Shown here in pieces: positions 20,707-30,422 of a stretch of 35,517 nt of DNA. The position numbers were made by a program, and so were the translations under genes. Each line of letters starts with the position of its first letter. The first letter of the stretch is position 1. The DNA comes from Polychytrium aggregatum (taxonomy: Eukaryota > Chytridiomycota > Chytridiomycetes > Polychytriales): positions 1 through 35,517 of the forward strand of contig NW_026516473.1 of NCBI RefSeq assembly GCF_025602895.1. Reading direction: 5' to 3'. Under the pieces are notes generated by a model. The model made no database searches. It had not been told where the DNA came from and saw only the letters and a program-made list of their open reading frames with translations.

Positions 20707-21356
20707 GCTATTTCGGTAGACCTTCCCGAGCTCATCAAACGCTTCCCTCAGAACACACCCACGGTCCCACAAATCTTCCAGAATCCTTTCGAGAACTTTG
20801 CCAGCGTCGAAGGGACACATGAAACCCTAGCGACTCCGTCTCCTGAGCAACTGTGGAATTGGGGTGGGTTCGGTCGGTCGGCCAGTGCGGAGTCATTGCT
20901 CCTTCCATTCCAAACTCGCTTGCACAGCGCTTGACGCTGCATCACTGCCTCGCTAACGTGGTCGCTGCGGATAGAGTCGATCGACCGCAAAGCGTTGTTG
21001 AATCGATTCGCTGCCCTTAGTCCCGTGGATGGCAAGCTCTCCGGGGCTGTGGTGCGTCCGGTACTCCAGGCGTCTCAGCTCGACAATGGCACACTCGCCA
21101 AGATTTGGAAGCTCGCCGACTGGACTCAAGGTGAAGCTGCTACGATATTGATGGATTGCTGGCTCACCACCTTGAACGAGCTGATAAAGCCAGAGCGACA
21201 CGCTGACGCACTTTCCATATCGCTTGGACACCAGATGGATATTTGGATTCAGACGAGTTCATCGTTGCAATGTGGCTCGCCGAAATCAAGACCAAGGGCT
21301 GGGCAGAGATCCCCGATGCCCTTCCACCGACCCTGGTCCCGCATCGGCGCTTCTAG
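20707..21356 (+). CDS. EHD-family gene, C-terminal exons only (linker plus EH domain)
   Basis: Three exons: 20707-20863, 20975-21130 and 21235-21356 (TAG 21354-21356), 144 residues. The introns (111 and 104 nt) are GT-AG, with CTAAC near 20953 and CTGAC near 21203 as branch sites. Exon 1 reads VDLPELIKRFPQ then FQNPFENF, like the helical end and NPF loop of EHD ATPases. Exons 2-3 form an EH domain: LSPVDGKLSG, IWKLAD, an EF-hand loop DWTQDGYLDSDE, then EFIVAMWL and the closing LPPTLVP. EHD proteins are membrane-remodelling ATPases of endocytic recycling, and the EH domain binds NPF peptides. The dynamin-like GTPase half should lie upstream but is absent; retroelement DNA takes its place. It is therefore probably a 5'-truncated remnant, or else the gene has a very long intron. 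Another EH protein is less likely. Confidence 0.72.
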
Positions 21357-21764
21357 CACCAACCGACATGGGGTGCTTTGCTCGAAAGCTTGCCGATGTG
21401 AACAGTGCGCGTGTGTTCCCATGTATCGGGGTTGGGTATAGGTCAAGAGCAGCGATCGGAATGACATGGTCGAGTCGACAAAGAATTCTATTTGCGATTA
21501 CTTCCGCGGGATACCTGGCAACCAGGACGACTCAGCAGCGATGGAGGGATCATAGATTGAGGAGTATGGTGGGATGTCTTGGAGGAGGGCAACGGGTGGG
21601 GTGAGAGTGAGTTCAGGAGAGACGGATGGATGGAAATGAATAGATGGGAGCCGGTGCAGGGGCAAAGATGGCGAAGTGGATGTAGATGTGCATGAGGACC
21701 AGCAAAGGGTTCCGGTAGCTGCGATGGATTGGGCGATCTTGTGCGCCGACTGACTACGGCACGC
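21357..21764. other. Convergent intergenic gap
   Basis: This lies between the stop codons of the EHD-like gene (+) and the GDPD gene (-). It is purine-rich on the + strand, with GGATGGATGG-type stretches near 21620. I see no gene, tRNA or clear repeat; it should hold the 3' ends of both transcripts. Confidence 0.6.
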
Positions 21765-24533
21765 TTAGGCCCGGCACTTGTGGGTGTGGTTGCTGGGACC
21801 AGGGGGCCAGTTGAAGTTGTCGCTGGCGGCGTTCTTGAGGTAGTTCTCGCGGCACTTGAGCAGCAGGATGCTGGGATCGTGAAGGAATTTCATACCATGG
21901 TTAGTATTTTGTGGCATGTTGACTGCACAGCAATCTGACCAGGGCTATCGACCAGCTCTAGATCATCGCAGAGGGGGACCTTGTTGTCTTCCAAAAATGC
22001 AACTTACGTGTTGTACTCGTCGCGGAGCTGGTTGGCCTCGGCCTGGTTCTCGATGAACATGGCGTCAGTGCCCATGGCGTAGTGCTGGAAGAACTCGTCA
22101 CGCTTGTTCTGGGGGCAGGGGACAGGCTTGTAGTGGAGCGAGTTCATGTCAAAGTCCTTGGGGATGGAGGACATGCAGCCTAGAGCGGGCATGGAGGAGA
22201 GTAAAGAGATGTGTTGGTAACTTGAGCGACAGAGATCGAGGTCGCGCCGACGGAATGCGAGCAGACTTACTGTAGGAGAGCGACTGGCGAGAGTCGTAGT
22301 AGGTGTAGGGGTAGTAGTAGAGGCCGCGCTGGTGGATAGCCGCAACGAGGCTCTGCGAGAGTGAAAAGCGGAATTAGCCCGATGGACAAGATTTGATGGA
22401 GCGGACGTCAAACTCAGCCAGGCAAGCATTGCATCTAATTCGGCTTGGGCTACTCACGGCGGGCTCAATGATATCGCGGGCTGAATAGGAGCAAGGGTAG
22501 ATTGCGAGAGAGATGTTAGTTTGAGGCCATGAAAGAGCTGATGCTCGGATGGACGCTGCAGCTCATCTGTCTGTCCCGCTCGACACTCCCGATCGACACT
22601 CACGGTCGTAGCCGGGGTAGACGAGGGCGGTGCGGGACTCATCGTAGATGTTGATGTTGTAGGACTGGAGGATATACAGAGGCTCGCCGTCGTCTGCGCA
22701 AGAAGAAAAATTAAGACCAGATGTCAGCAATTCAAAATGTTGGTCGGCATCAATGGGCCCGAGGGATCAGCCCGCCACCAAGGCAACATGGAGCTGTCGG
22801 CAAGATCGCGATAGTGCAAGATTGAAACTGGGACTCACAGGTGGCATCCTTCCAGGGGCCAACGTAGATCCTGGTAAAGGAGAGACTCGATGGTCAGCCG
22901 GTGTGTTGTACGGATTGGTTTGAGATGTACCTCTGATTTGCACAGCACCACACTTACTGGTTGCCGGTTTCCTTGGCGACGGCGGCAACAGCATCCAGGC
23001 CCTTGTTGGTGAGAGCCCACCAGTTGGCATCGACGAGGAAGAGCAGGCCGCGGAACATGCTCTGGTTGGGGTAGGTGCGGGCGAGGTACTCGATGGTGGC
23101 CCACTCTGTGGACAGCCGATTGCGCTGTTAGGATCGAGTCTGGATCGAGTCTGGCTGAGTGGCGATCGTCAACAGCCAGCCGACAAAGATACTCACCGAA
23201 GCACTGGATGATGACAGGGTGGTTCTTGGTGGGGAGACCGAGCTTCTTCAGAGTGGCGATGGTGGACTCTTCGGCGCGGAACTCGTAGTTGCTGGGCCAC
23301 TTGCCGCCAGGGACAGCATTGTCAAAGTAGTTGATGGCGGAGAGGTCGGTTTTGTTGAGGACCTGGGTGTCTGGCGGGGTGATATCGGCGAACACGTCAG
23401 TTGCGGTGTGCACCCGCAGAAGCCCCGGGCCGACCGCGATCAATGAGGGGGAGAGGTTGCAAGATGTGCATGTGACTTACTGTGGTAGAAGGACGACTTG
23501 ATCTCGGGAATGAGTCCAGTCATGGTGTTGGTCAGGGCCGAGACGTTCATGACGGTCTGGTAGTACTCTTCGATGGTGAGCATGGGGAAGAGGTGGTTGT
23601 AGAACTTGGGGCGGTCTGCACAAAGGAATCAACATCAACATCAACATCTGCAATCCCATCCATAGTGCTGCCATCTGTCGGGGGCAACGGATCCAAAGTC
23701 GGGGTCGACAGTGGGCAGAGCGACTCACAGGTCATGGCGGCGTTCTGGATGATGAAGGCGTGATCCTTGATCTCCTTGGCGGTAAAGTCGCTGACCCAGT
23801 AGGAGGCGTTGATCTGCTGGTACTGATCCTCCTTGGTGACCCACTGCAAGCCAACGCAATGACAGGAAATGGCAGCTAGTGAGCAGGTGCCAACAGCGAT
23901 CGCGGGACTGTCGACGGCGAGACGAGATGAAGCAGATACAAGGAACCACACTTACGCGGCTTCGGTCCTTGCCGGTGAAGAAAGGGTCCGAGATATCAAG
24001 GCCAGGGTTGAGGAAGAGGTCGTGGTTGGCCATGGCGACGCCGTCCTTGGAGAAGGTAATATCGGGCTCGGTGTACTGGCGGTAGCGAGTGATGGATCAG
24101 CATACAGCTTCGCGTCTGGCTGGCTGGGCAGTTATCCAGCGAGCATGGGCTGATGGAAGCCGATCGGGTCGGGCGATACTCACGTCGCAGTTCTGGAGGA
24201 CAGACTCCCAGTAGGCGCCAGCACTTTCCTCGGGGAGGTGGAAGCGAGAACCACGATGGCAGACGTTCAGGGTGGGCTTGCCATCGAGGGTTTTCCAGCA
24301 CTTGCTGGGGATGGGCCAGACCTGGCGGGGCAGTATGCAATGGCATCGTCCTATGAGAATCTCGGGTGGCAATAGCAGCAGAGCCGGGCCGAGCGAAACA
24401 CATTGCAGACACGATGGAATCGACAGGACTGTACCTTGCCTTCGGCTCCAACCTGAGGGCCAGAGACAACCCAGGCAGAGACGCTGGTGGCAGCAACGAG
24501 GGCGGCAGCGGCGGCAGAGAGAATCAGCTTCAT
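21765..24533 (-). CDS. Secreted glycerophosphodiester phosphodiesterase (GDPD), 13 exons
   Basis: Exons on the minus strand, first to last: 24435-24533, 24184-24321, 23956-24075, 23729-23843, 23481-23615, 23197-23370, 22958-23105, 22839-22870, 22604-22693, 22458-22480, 22271-22352, 22008-22179, 21765-21870. All phases agree and the sum is 1,434 nt (477 aa plus TAA). Introns are 87-145 nt, mostly GTAAGT or GTGAGT; the last has a TACTAAC branch site. Residues 1-20 (MKLILSAAAAALVAATSVSA) form a signal peptide. The GDPD signature follows: CHRGSRFHLPEES (His 55), YTEPDITFSKDG (Glu 82, Asp 84) and ANHD (His 97). Later come RPKFYNHLFPMLT, IPEIK, VGPWKDAT, YYYPYTYYD and the closing GTDAMFIEN. These resemble plant-type and fungal secreted GDPDs, which split glycerophosphodiesters into glycerol-3-phosphate and alcohol. 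The product is probably extracellular or vacuolar, in phosphate or phospholipid scavenging. Exons of 32 and 23 nt are notable. Confidence 0.92.
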
Positions 24534-25140
24534 TTCGATGCAGATGGCGGCGGAAGAGCTGGGCGTGAAGAGACTTTTCCCCCCGAGCAGAATGCCACCT
24601 TTTATCTACTTGCAGTCTCGGAGGCGGCAAACAGGTACTCGACAGCACGCGCCGGCTGATCGAACCTTGGGTTTCAAGCAGGACTGCGTGCTGGTGGCCT
24701 GCCCGCCCTGTCCCGAACCTGTTCGCTGGCATGTGGAAGCAGCGCGCTCGCCCACCAGGCCCACCAGGCCCACCAAGTCGACCAAGCCCACTCGCAGAAG
24801 TGTTTGCGCTGTGGGCTGGCTGCGCTGGCCCACTCACCCCACCACCACAAAGATACTCGGCGAACGACCTTCTGTGATGGAGACGCCTCGGCTGGCATCG
24901 ATTCGCACGCCCTCCTCTGTTTGTCTCGGCCGACCAGCCCATCCATCGCGTCGGCGCAATTGGACATACATCCCCATTCCAAACAAGGCAGACAAAGAAG
25001 CACGCAGATTGCATCTCGCATCCACGCGCCCTCGCAACAGCCGGTTTCTTTGTCGGTGTGACAACCAAAGGCGCGCGTGCTCCCGTGGAGGCTGTGCTTA
25101 CAGTCTATCCAGAAAAAAACGGGACAGTTCCTTTCTGGCT
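24534..25140. other. Upstream region of the GDPD gene
   Basis: This gap lies between the GDPD start codon and the Fanzor fossil. It holds a short array of the 9-mer CCCACCAGG (about 24750-24785), which gives spurious tryptophan-rich frames. No TATA box or gene is evident. The end near 25140 could hold the guide-RNA region of the former Fanzor element, but no structure was recognised. Confidence 0.5.
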
Positions 25141-25800
25141 TCAGATGCCCGCTGACTGACTTGTAGGCCCAGCGGGTAGGCCATGGCATTGCACTCCTGT
25201 CTTCGTTGGCAATCGCTTTGTTTTTGTTGGTTTGGGAAGCACAGTCTTGAATACACTCGGTCGATCTCCTGTGGCGATGATCGACTGGCATACCGAGATC
25301 ATGTTCCTGGCTGCATTGATGTCTCGATCCCACAGCGTATGGCAGCTTGCACAGCTCCGGACAAAGTGTGGTTTCTCGATATCAAGATACTCGGGTGACT
25401 CGAGTCGTTTGGCTTCCCGACAATGTGAGCATACCTGGGATGTGTTGAACTCGTTCACCGAGCACACATGGATCTTGGAGACGGATGGGTCTGGTGGTCG
25501 TCTCTGGTGGTGGTGGAATTGCTCGAAATACTTGGCAAACCTGAGTCTCCTGGGACTGGATGCCTATCCCTTCCCTTGCTTCCAGGAGGCATTCCCAAAG
25601 GCAATCACCACTTCGGTCTCCTTGGACATACTTGCTTGGCCATGAATGCGATGAGTGGGTGGGTGTATTCAGGTTCCAGAAAAAACACTGTCATGGCCCA
25701 AAACGGGGTGTTCCCATTTCATTTTGGAAACGCTGTAGTCCACACCCCCACATTGCATCGACGAGGCCATGTATGGTCGTGTTTCAGACTCATGCTGGTG
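25141..25800 (-). pseudogene. Fanzor (eukaryotic TnpB-like) nuclease, decayed C-terminal fragment
   Basis: One minus-strand frame, read from about 25800 down, contains KMKWEHPV, a TGA (25669-25671), EVVIAFGNASWKQGKG, and a TAG (25564-25566). It then runs uninterrupted: VNEFNTSQVCSHC, a spacer, VRSCASCHTLWDRDINAARN, and RPSVFKT. The two Cys pairs (CSHC and CASC) are the zinc ribbon inserted in the RuvC fold. WDRDINAARN is the RuvC-III motif, with its catalytic Asp kept. VVIAFGNAS corresponds to the strand before the zinc ribbon. This is the C-terminal pattern of Fanzor/TnpB RNA-guided nucleases, which are known from chytrids and other eukaryotes. Everything N-terminal (wedge, REC, RuvC-I) is missing, because the PDE coding end begins at 25860. 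With two stops and no start it is a fossil, not an active enzyme. Confidence 0.85.
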
Positions 25801-25859
25801 CTGCCCAGATCCACACGTCGTTTCCAGAGCATTTGCACTGGCAGGCTCGGCCCGCGGGC

Positions 25860-28800
25860 TCAGTGTGATGGCTGGTGGATCTCGTAGGGAACGTTGCTGT
25901 CCATCAGCACCTTCCATCGGCTCTGGTTCGCCAAGACAGAGTCGTACAGCGGCTGGACCTCCGGCACCAGTTTCGCCAGCAGCGCAAAGGCCGGGGCGAC
26001 TATGGCACCATAAAACTCGAACTGCATCTTGGGAATCTTGCTCGTGTTGCTGCGGTCCATCAGCGGTGATGAGAACGGTAGCCCCAGGGCACGCTCTTTG
26101 TCGCCCTGTTCAAAGAACTCCGAGTATCTGCCGTGCGGAGAGGCAAGCACCATCGTCAGCCACACTGCAGTGCTCGAATCGGGTTGCTTGCCGGTGCAGA
26201 ATCAATCGCGTGACAAACGACAGGCGGCGACGAGAAGGACGGTACCCACACTTGGTCTGCCGTGTGCTGGGAGCCCTCCCACCGCTTTGTCATTGACGAT
26301 AGGTCTGAGCAGGTCATTATGAGCCCCCGGAGCTGTGAATCATGAGGCTGTCAGTATCTCCGCGATGGACAGGAATCTCAACCCTTGCCCGTTTCACACC
26401 AAATACGACCGCCACACCATCCACTTCCGCCGCAGTTGCACTACTGCTCGCGAGCCGATGCCCTCTGAACAAACTCACGAGCTCGCGGTGCTGAGAGTCG
26501 GCTTTGTTGTAGCAACCCTCGAGTGCCTCGGTCGGCTTTCGGTTCTTGAAGTACAGTGCCAAATCAGTCGCGAGGATGCCATGCTCAAAGGTCTTGAGAC
26601 AGCGCTGATATTCGTTGGGGCTGAGCCGCTCAAAGATGTTGTGGTGCGGTGTGTTGAGAATCGTCATGGCGTGGTTGAAGTGATGACGCTCCATCGTCGA
26701 GGTCGAGTAAAAGTCGGCCAAGGCAGTATGCGCCGACTTCTGGAAGGCATTGTTGGTGCCGCGGTGGTCAATGTCGTGGTTGAAGGCCGCCAGCAACATC
26801 GAAAACTCTTCGATTTCCTCGAGGTACTTTCTGGAGATCCCTGTCTTGGCCAAGTAGTAGATCGCATGCGACACGGCAACGGCATGGGTAAAGTTGTGGT
26901 ACGCATTGTCGCGGTAGTTGCGACGGATGGTCAGCGCATACGTCAGCAGCTTCTGGTCCGAGATTTCGTACTTTTGCGGGTATCCTAGGTCCTTGAACAT
27001 CTGCAGCATGATGTAGACGAGGGCATCGTTGAGGTGGTAGTCGTGCGCATCAAAGAGCGGCGAGGCCAGATCATCGAACTGCATCTGCACTCCTTGGCGC
27101 TCCATCGACGCTTGAAAGGCGTGCACCTCCTCTGGCTTGGAAGTGACGTGGTAGGACATCAGCTCCATCGTGACGCTCAGCATGTTGCGGTGGTTCTTGA
27201 GGGAGCTCATGAGCAAACTCTTGTGGATCGCAAGGCCGCAAAACACCGAGAAGGCCATGAACACCTCTTCATCCTCCACCGTAAAGTAAGGCATTTCCAG
27301 CTTGTTGATGAGAGTGGTGACGCCGATGACTTTTTGGTTCTCGGGCCCGCAGATTGGCACGCAGAGCATGCTCTTTGTGCGATATCCCGTCTTGATGTCG
27401 ATTGCGTTGTTGAATCGCGGGTCGTCATAGACATCCTTGATGTTCATGATCTTCCCGCTCGTGGCAACGTACCCGGAGATGCCGCGGTTGATGGGAACCG
27501 CAAATCGGGATTTTGTTTCTTGTGAATCGAACACGGCAGAATAGAGCTGGAGAGGATCATGGCGGCCGTGAGCCATGGGATCACACTAAAGCCGCGTGGC
27601 TGGCGCAGGTTCGCATCTGCTCCGACCAAATCGATGCGCTGCTGCTGCTGCTGGAGTGACTCTCATGCACCACCCCACGGGCTTGGTCTCATCGGCCACT
27701 CTCGATGCCAAAGTGAATACTAATGTCCGTGGCCCGTCCTTCTAGCTAGGTGCTTACCTCCTGCTTCTCCTCGTCGACTATGAACAGGCTTGCTTTGTCG
27801 GCCCCGACCAGATCGCGGCCATGCAAGATGATCTTGCCGGCGAGGGATTCGAGCTCGTCCTCGCCATAGAGGCTCTGGGCGAGCTCGAGCAGGACCTTGG
27901 CCTTCTTGGCCTCGGTCTGAGCGGTCTCATACAGCTTCTTGTTGGACTGGGCCATCTCACTGGCCTCCTTTTCTTTCTGCTCCATTCGCTGGTAAACCTG
28001 GGCATTGTTGACGGCAATGCCGACCAGAGCCAGAAAGTCCCGGAAGGCATCGCAGTCTTGGGTAGTAAAGCACTGCCACCGCTCGCCTGGCTTGAGCGGC
28101 ACTGTGGGGTCTTCTTTGTTGATGAGCGAGGCCACACCCAGCAGCTCGGGCTTGCCAGAGGCGGGCGACCGGGCAGTGCCCCAGATGGGCATGCACAAGA
28201 TAGTGTTGGTTTTGAAGCCGGTCATCCGGTCCGTTTCAGAGTTGAAGCGCGGACTGGTTGGAGCAGCGATAGTCGGGCCCAGAGGACAGTTGAGTCCCAG
28301 CAGCCAGTCCGATGCATCTTCCATTCCACCATTCCACCATTCCACCATTCCACCATTCCACCATTCCACCATTCCACCACTCCACCATTCCACCATTCCA
28401 CCATTCCACCATTCTACAGGCCTGGTCAGGGTGTTGTCGGTCGACAGCTCGCCGCCTGCTTCCCCTTCTCTCCGCCTCGTTGTCTCTCACACCATCCTCG
28501 CGGACTCGACCACTTACTCGCTGTAGGCGTCTTCAATATTGAGTCCCCTTCCAGTCTCAGCGACAATGCCCGCAATGCCCTTGCCGACGGGGAAGCGGAT
28601 CTCGGGGTTCTTGACGGTCATGTAGGTCGGAAAGGCCTCTTCGGTGCTCTCCGACCCATCCACGTCCGACCCAAGAAATACGCTCGAGCATGACTTGAGA
28701 TAGATGGGCCTGACCGGGCTCGGAGCCAGGCTTGAGGCGGCAGTCGGGGTTCCGTTGATCGGGATATGCCGGTCAGAAAGACCCTTCTCAAGCGGTCTGC

Positions 28801-29442
28801 GACTCCCCTCGATGCTGCTGTTGGATTGGTGAGAGGGCAGCGAGCTGCGAGGCATTTCCGGGACCAAGATCTGCTCGCCCGCAGCCTCGGACAGCGCCAT
28901 GCATGAGTTGGAAGGGTCATTGACCAGCCCCAGATCGAAGGCGGTCGAGTAAAGCTCGTTCCTCTCTTTATCCAGCAGAAACACGGAGCAGCGCTGGGCC
29001 TTGACGACGAGCAAGGCATACGAAAGCACCCGCTCGATGATGGTGGGCAGGTTCAGGGACGAGTACACCGTCCGAGCAATCTCAAAGAAGACGTCGGGCG
29101 AGTGCAGCGGCGAAGGCTTGACGTCGACCCCGTCGGCGGGGCCCAAGAGATTGAATGAAGATGCATGGCTGCGGATCTGCGACGGATTGATATCCTTTGG
29201 GCTGTTGACGCTGAGGCCAGACGAGCATCTGCCTACGAGCGGCGAGCTGGTGTATTGGGGCATTGAGCTTGGGGGACGGGCATCCTGGCGGCTTGCCTTT
29301 CACCATGGGTTTCCAACTCGCGGACGATGGCCGCCGCCGACTGGGGATTGGAATACAGCCAAGCCCGAACGTCGCTCTCGGTGATGTTGGGGATGGGCTT
29401 GGCCGGCGGCCGCTTGAGATCGGGAGACGAGCCTCTATCCAT
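25860..29442 (-). CDS. Dual-GAF cyclic-nucleotide phosphodiesterase (class I PDEase)
   Basis: Proposed exons, first to last: 29304-29442, 28518-29232, 27758-28253, 26479-27546, 26250-26332, 25860-26127. They total 2,769 nt (922 aa), with consistent phases. GAF-A is about residues 90-370, with NK at 330-331 but F-x3-D-C instead of F-x3-D-E. After a Glu/Lys-rich helix comes GAF-B (about 420-570) with the full NKFDE motif (N531, K532, F538, D542, E543). The catalytic domain is about 600-910: YHNFTHAV (H667, H671), HDIDHRGTNN (H707, D708), MTCSDLSSMTKRW (D816) and KMQFEF (Q869, the invariant glutamine position). It hydrolyses cAMP and/or cGMP; specificity cannot be read here. GAF-B is the likelier ligand sensor. 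The first intron is the weak point (71 nt, GTGAAA donor). A one-base miscount in the G5 run at 29271-29275 would instead join exons 1 and 2 directly. Confidence 0.9.
28321..28416. repeat. CCATTCCA octanucleotide array inside a PDE intron
   Basis: Twelve 8-bp units, ten identical, one CCACTCCA (8th) and one CCATTCTA (12th). They lie wholly within the 264-nt intron between the exons ending at 28518 and starting at 28253. On the minus strand it reads as a VEWWNGGM peptide repeat, but both flanking splice sites are good and the GAF-A motif joins cleanly across the intron, so it is not coding. Confidence 0.9.
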
Positions 29443-30422
29443 GACTGCAGAATGAGAGCCGGTTCTGAGCGCGGAGATGAGTCGGGAACGGCAAATCCAG
29501 ACCGACAAGGCCAAGATCGAATGAACCGATGGGGGCAAATGTTCCAGTGGAGAAGGAAAGAGCGGCCGAAAGTGCCAGCATCCAAGAGCGGCCCTCGCCG
29601 GCCCGACAGAGGCAGCATTCAATCAGATACTGGCACCGACCCAGACGAGTCGAGCTCCTACAGCGTGCCGAGCGAAATGGTGTGTCCTATTGCTGTAAAG
29701 GACCGATTGTTACGTTGCCGTCAGGCTCCTACCATTGTGCGGCTGATTGGCCGGCGAGGCGCCGATTCGCTCGGCTCACTCCACTTCCTTGCGATGGAAA
29801 CCTGTTGCCCAAGCCGCCCCACACAGCTTGGACATGGTAACGATGGGCGGCGCGTGAGTATTAAGGACGGGAAAAGAGCCACCCTGGTGCAAACGAGGTT
29901 TCTCGCTTCATTTTCGGAAAAGCTCATTGACTGAGCGCACTCGGATGGATCCATGCCAGGCCGCTCATGCTAGAATTACACTATTGGGCGATAGACAAGT
30001 GTGTATTCTGGCAAAGACAGCGGCGATCAGCGACCTCATATTCGGGGAGTGGTGTGCGTCCCGTTTCATTGTGAAGACGCATTAGTGCTCGCTCTTGACA
30101 CGGGCCCCTCTTTGGCCGTGGCCCGAGGCAATATCTGTGTTGGTCAGCGGTTTGAATAGTTCTGATTGGTGAGATGCCGGTGAAGAAGTGGCCCATGTGG
30201 TCTGTGGTTGTCGCAAGGCAAGCCGGTACGGGTAATGAGTGAGGGGTTCGGGTACCAGTCGATGAGACAGAAGAATATAGAGGCCGTAAACATCGTGCAG
30301 AGGGAATGCCAGCAAGGTGAAGGTCGGATCGTGGCGCTGTTATGAGCCAGGAACTGGACATCTGGCTGCAGAGTCGTCCGTCTTGCAAGCCATTCCCGAC
30401 GAGCCCCCGGCAGTTTGCAGCC
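29443..30422. other. Region upstream of the PDE gene
   Basis: I recognise no gene. It holds the PDE promoter and 5' leader and the possible 3' end of the broken coding stretch to the right; one of that stretch's frames stays open on the minus strand down to 29981. No TATA box, tRNA or repeat stands out. Confidence 0.5.

Noticed and set aside
24097..25333. Frames of 219-323 codons on the minus strand across the GDPD 5' region
   Set aside because: They read through GDPD introns and exons out of frame; the spliced GDPD model explains the region.
28222..28490. Repetitive VEWWNGGM-type peptide on the minus strand
   Set aside because: Translation of the CCATTCCA array, which lies inside a well-supported PDE intron.
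29263..29934. 223-codon plus-strand frame opposite the PDE N-terminus
   Set aside because: No motif; overlaps PDE exon 1 on the other strand and has a Gly/Arg-rich shadow composition.
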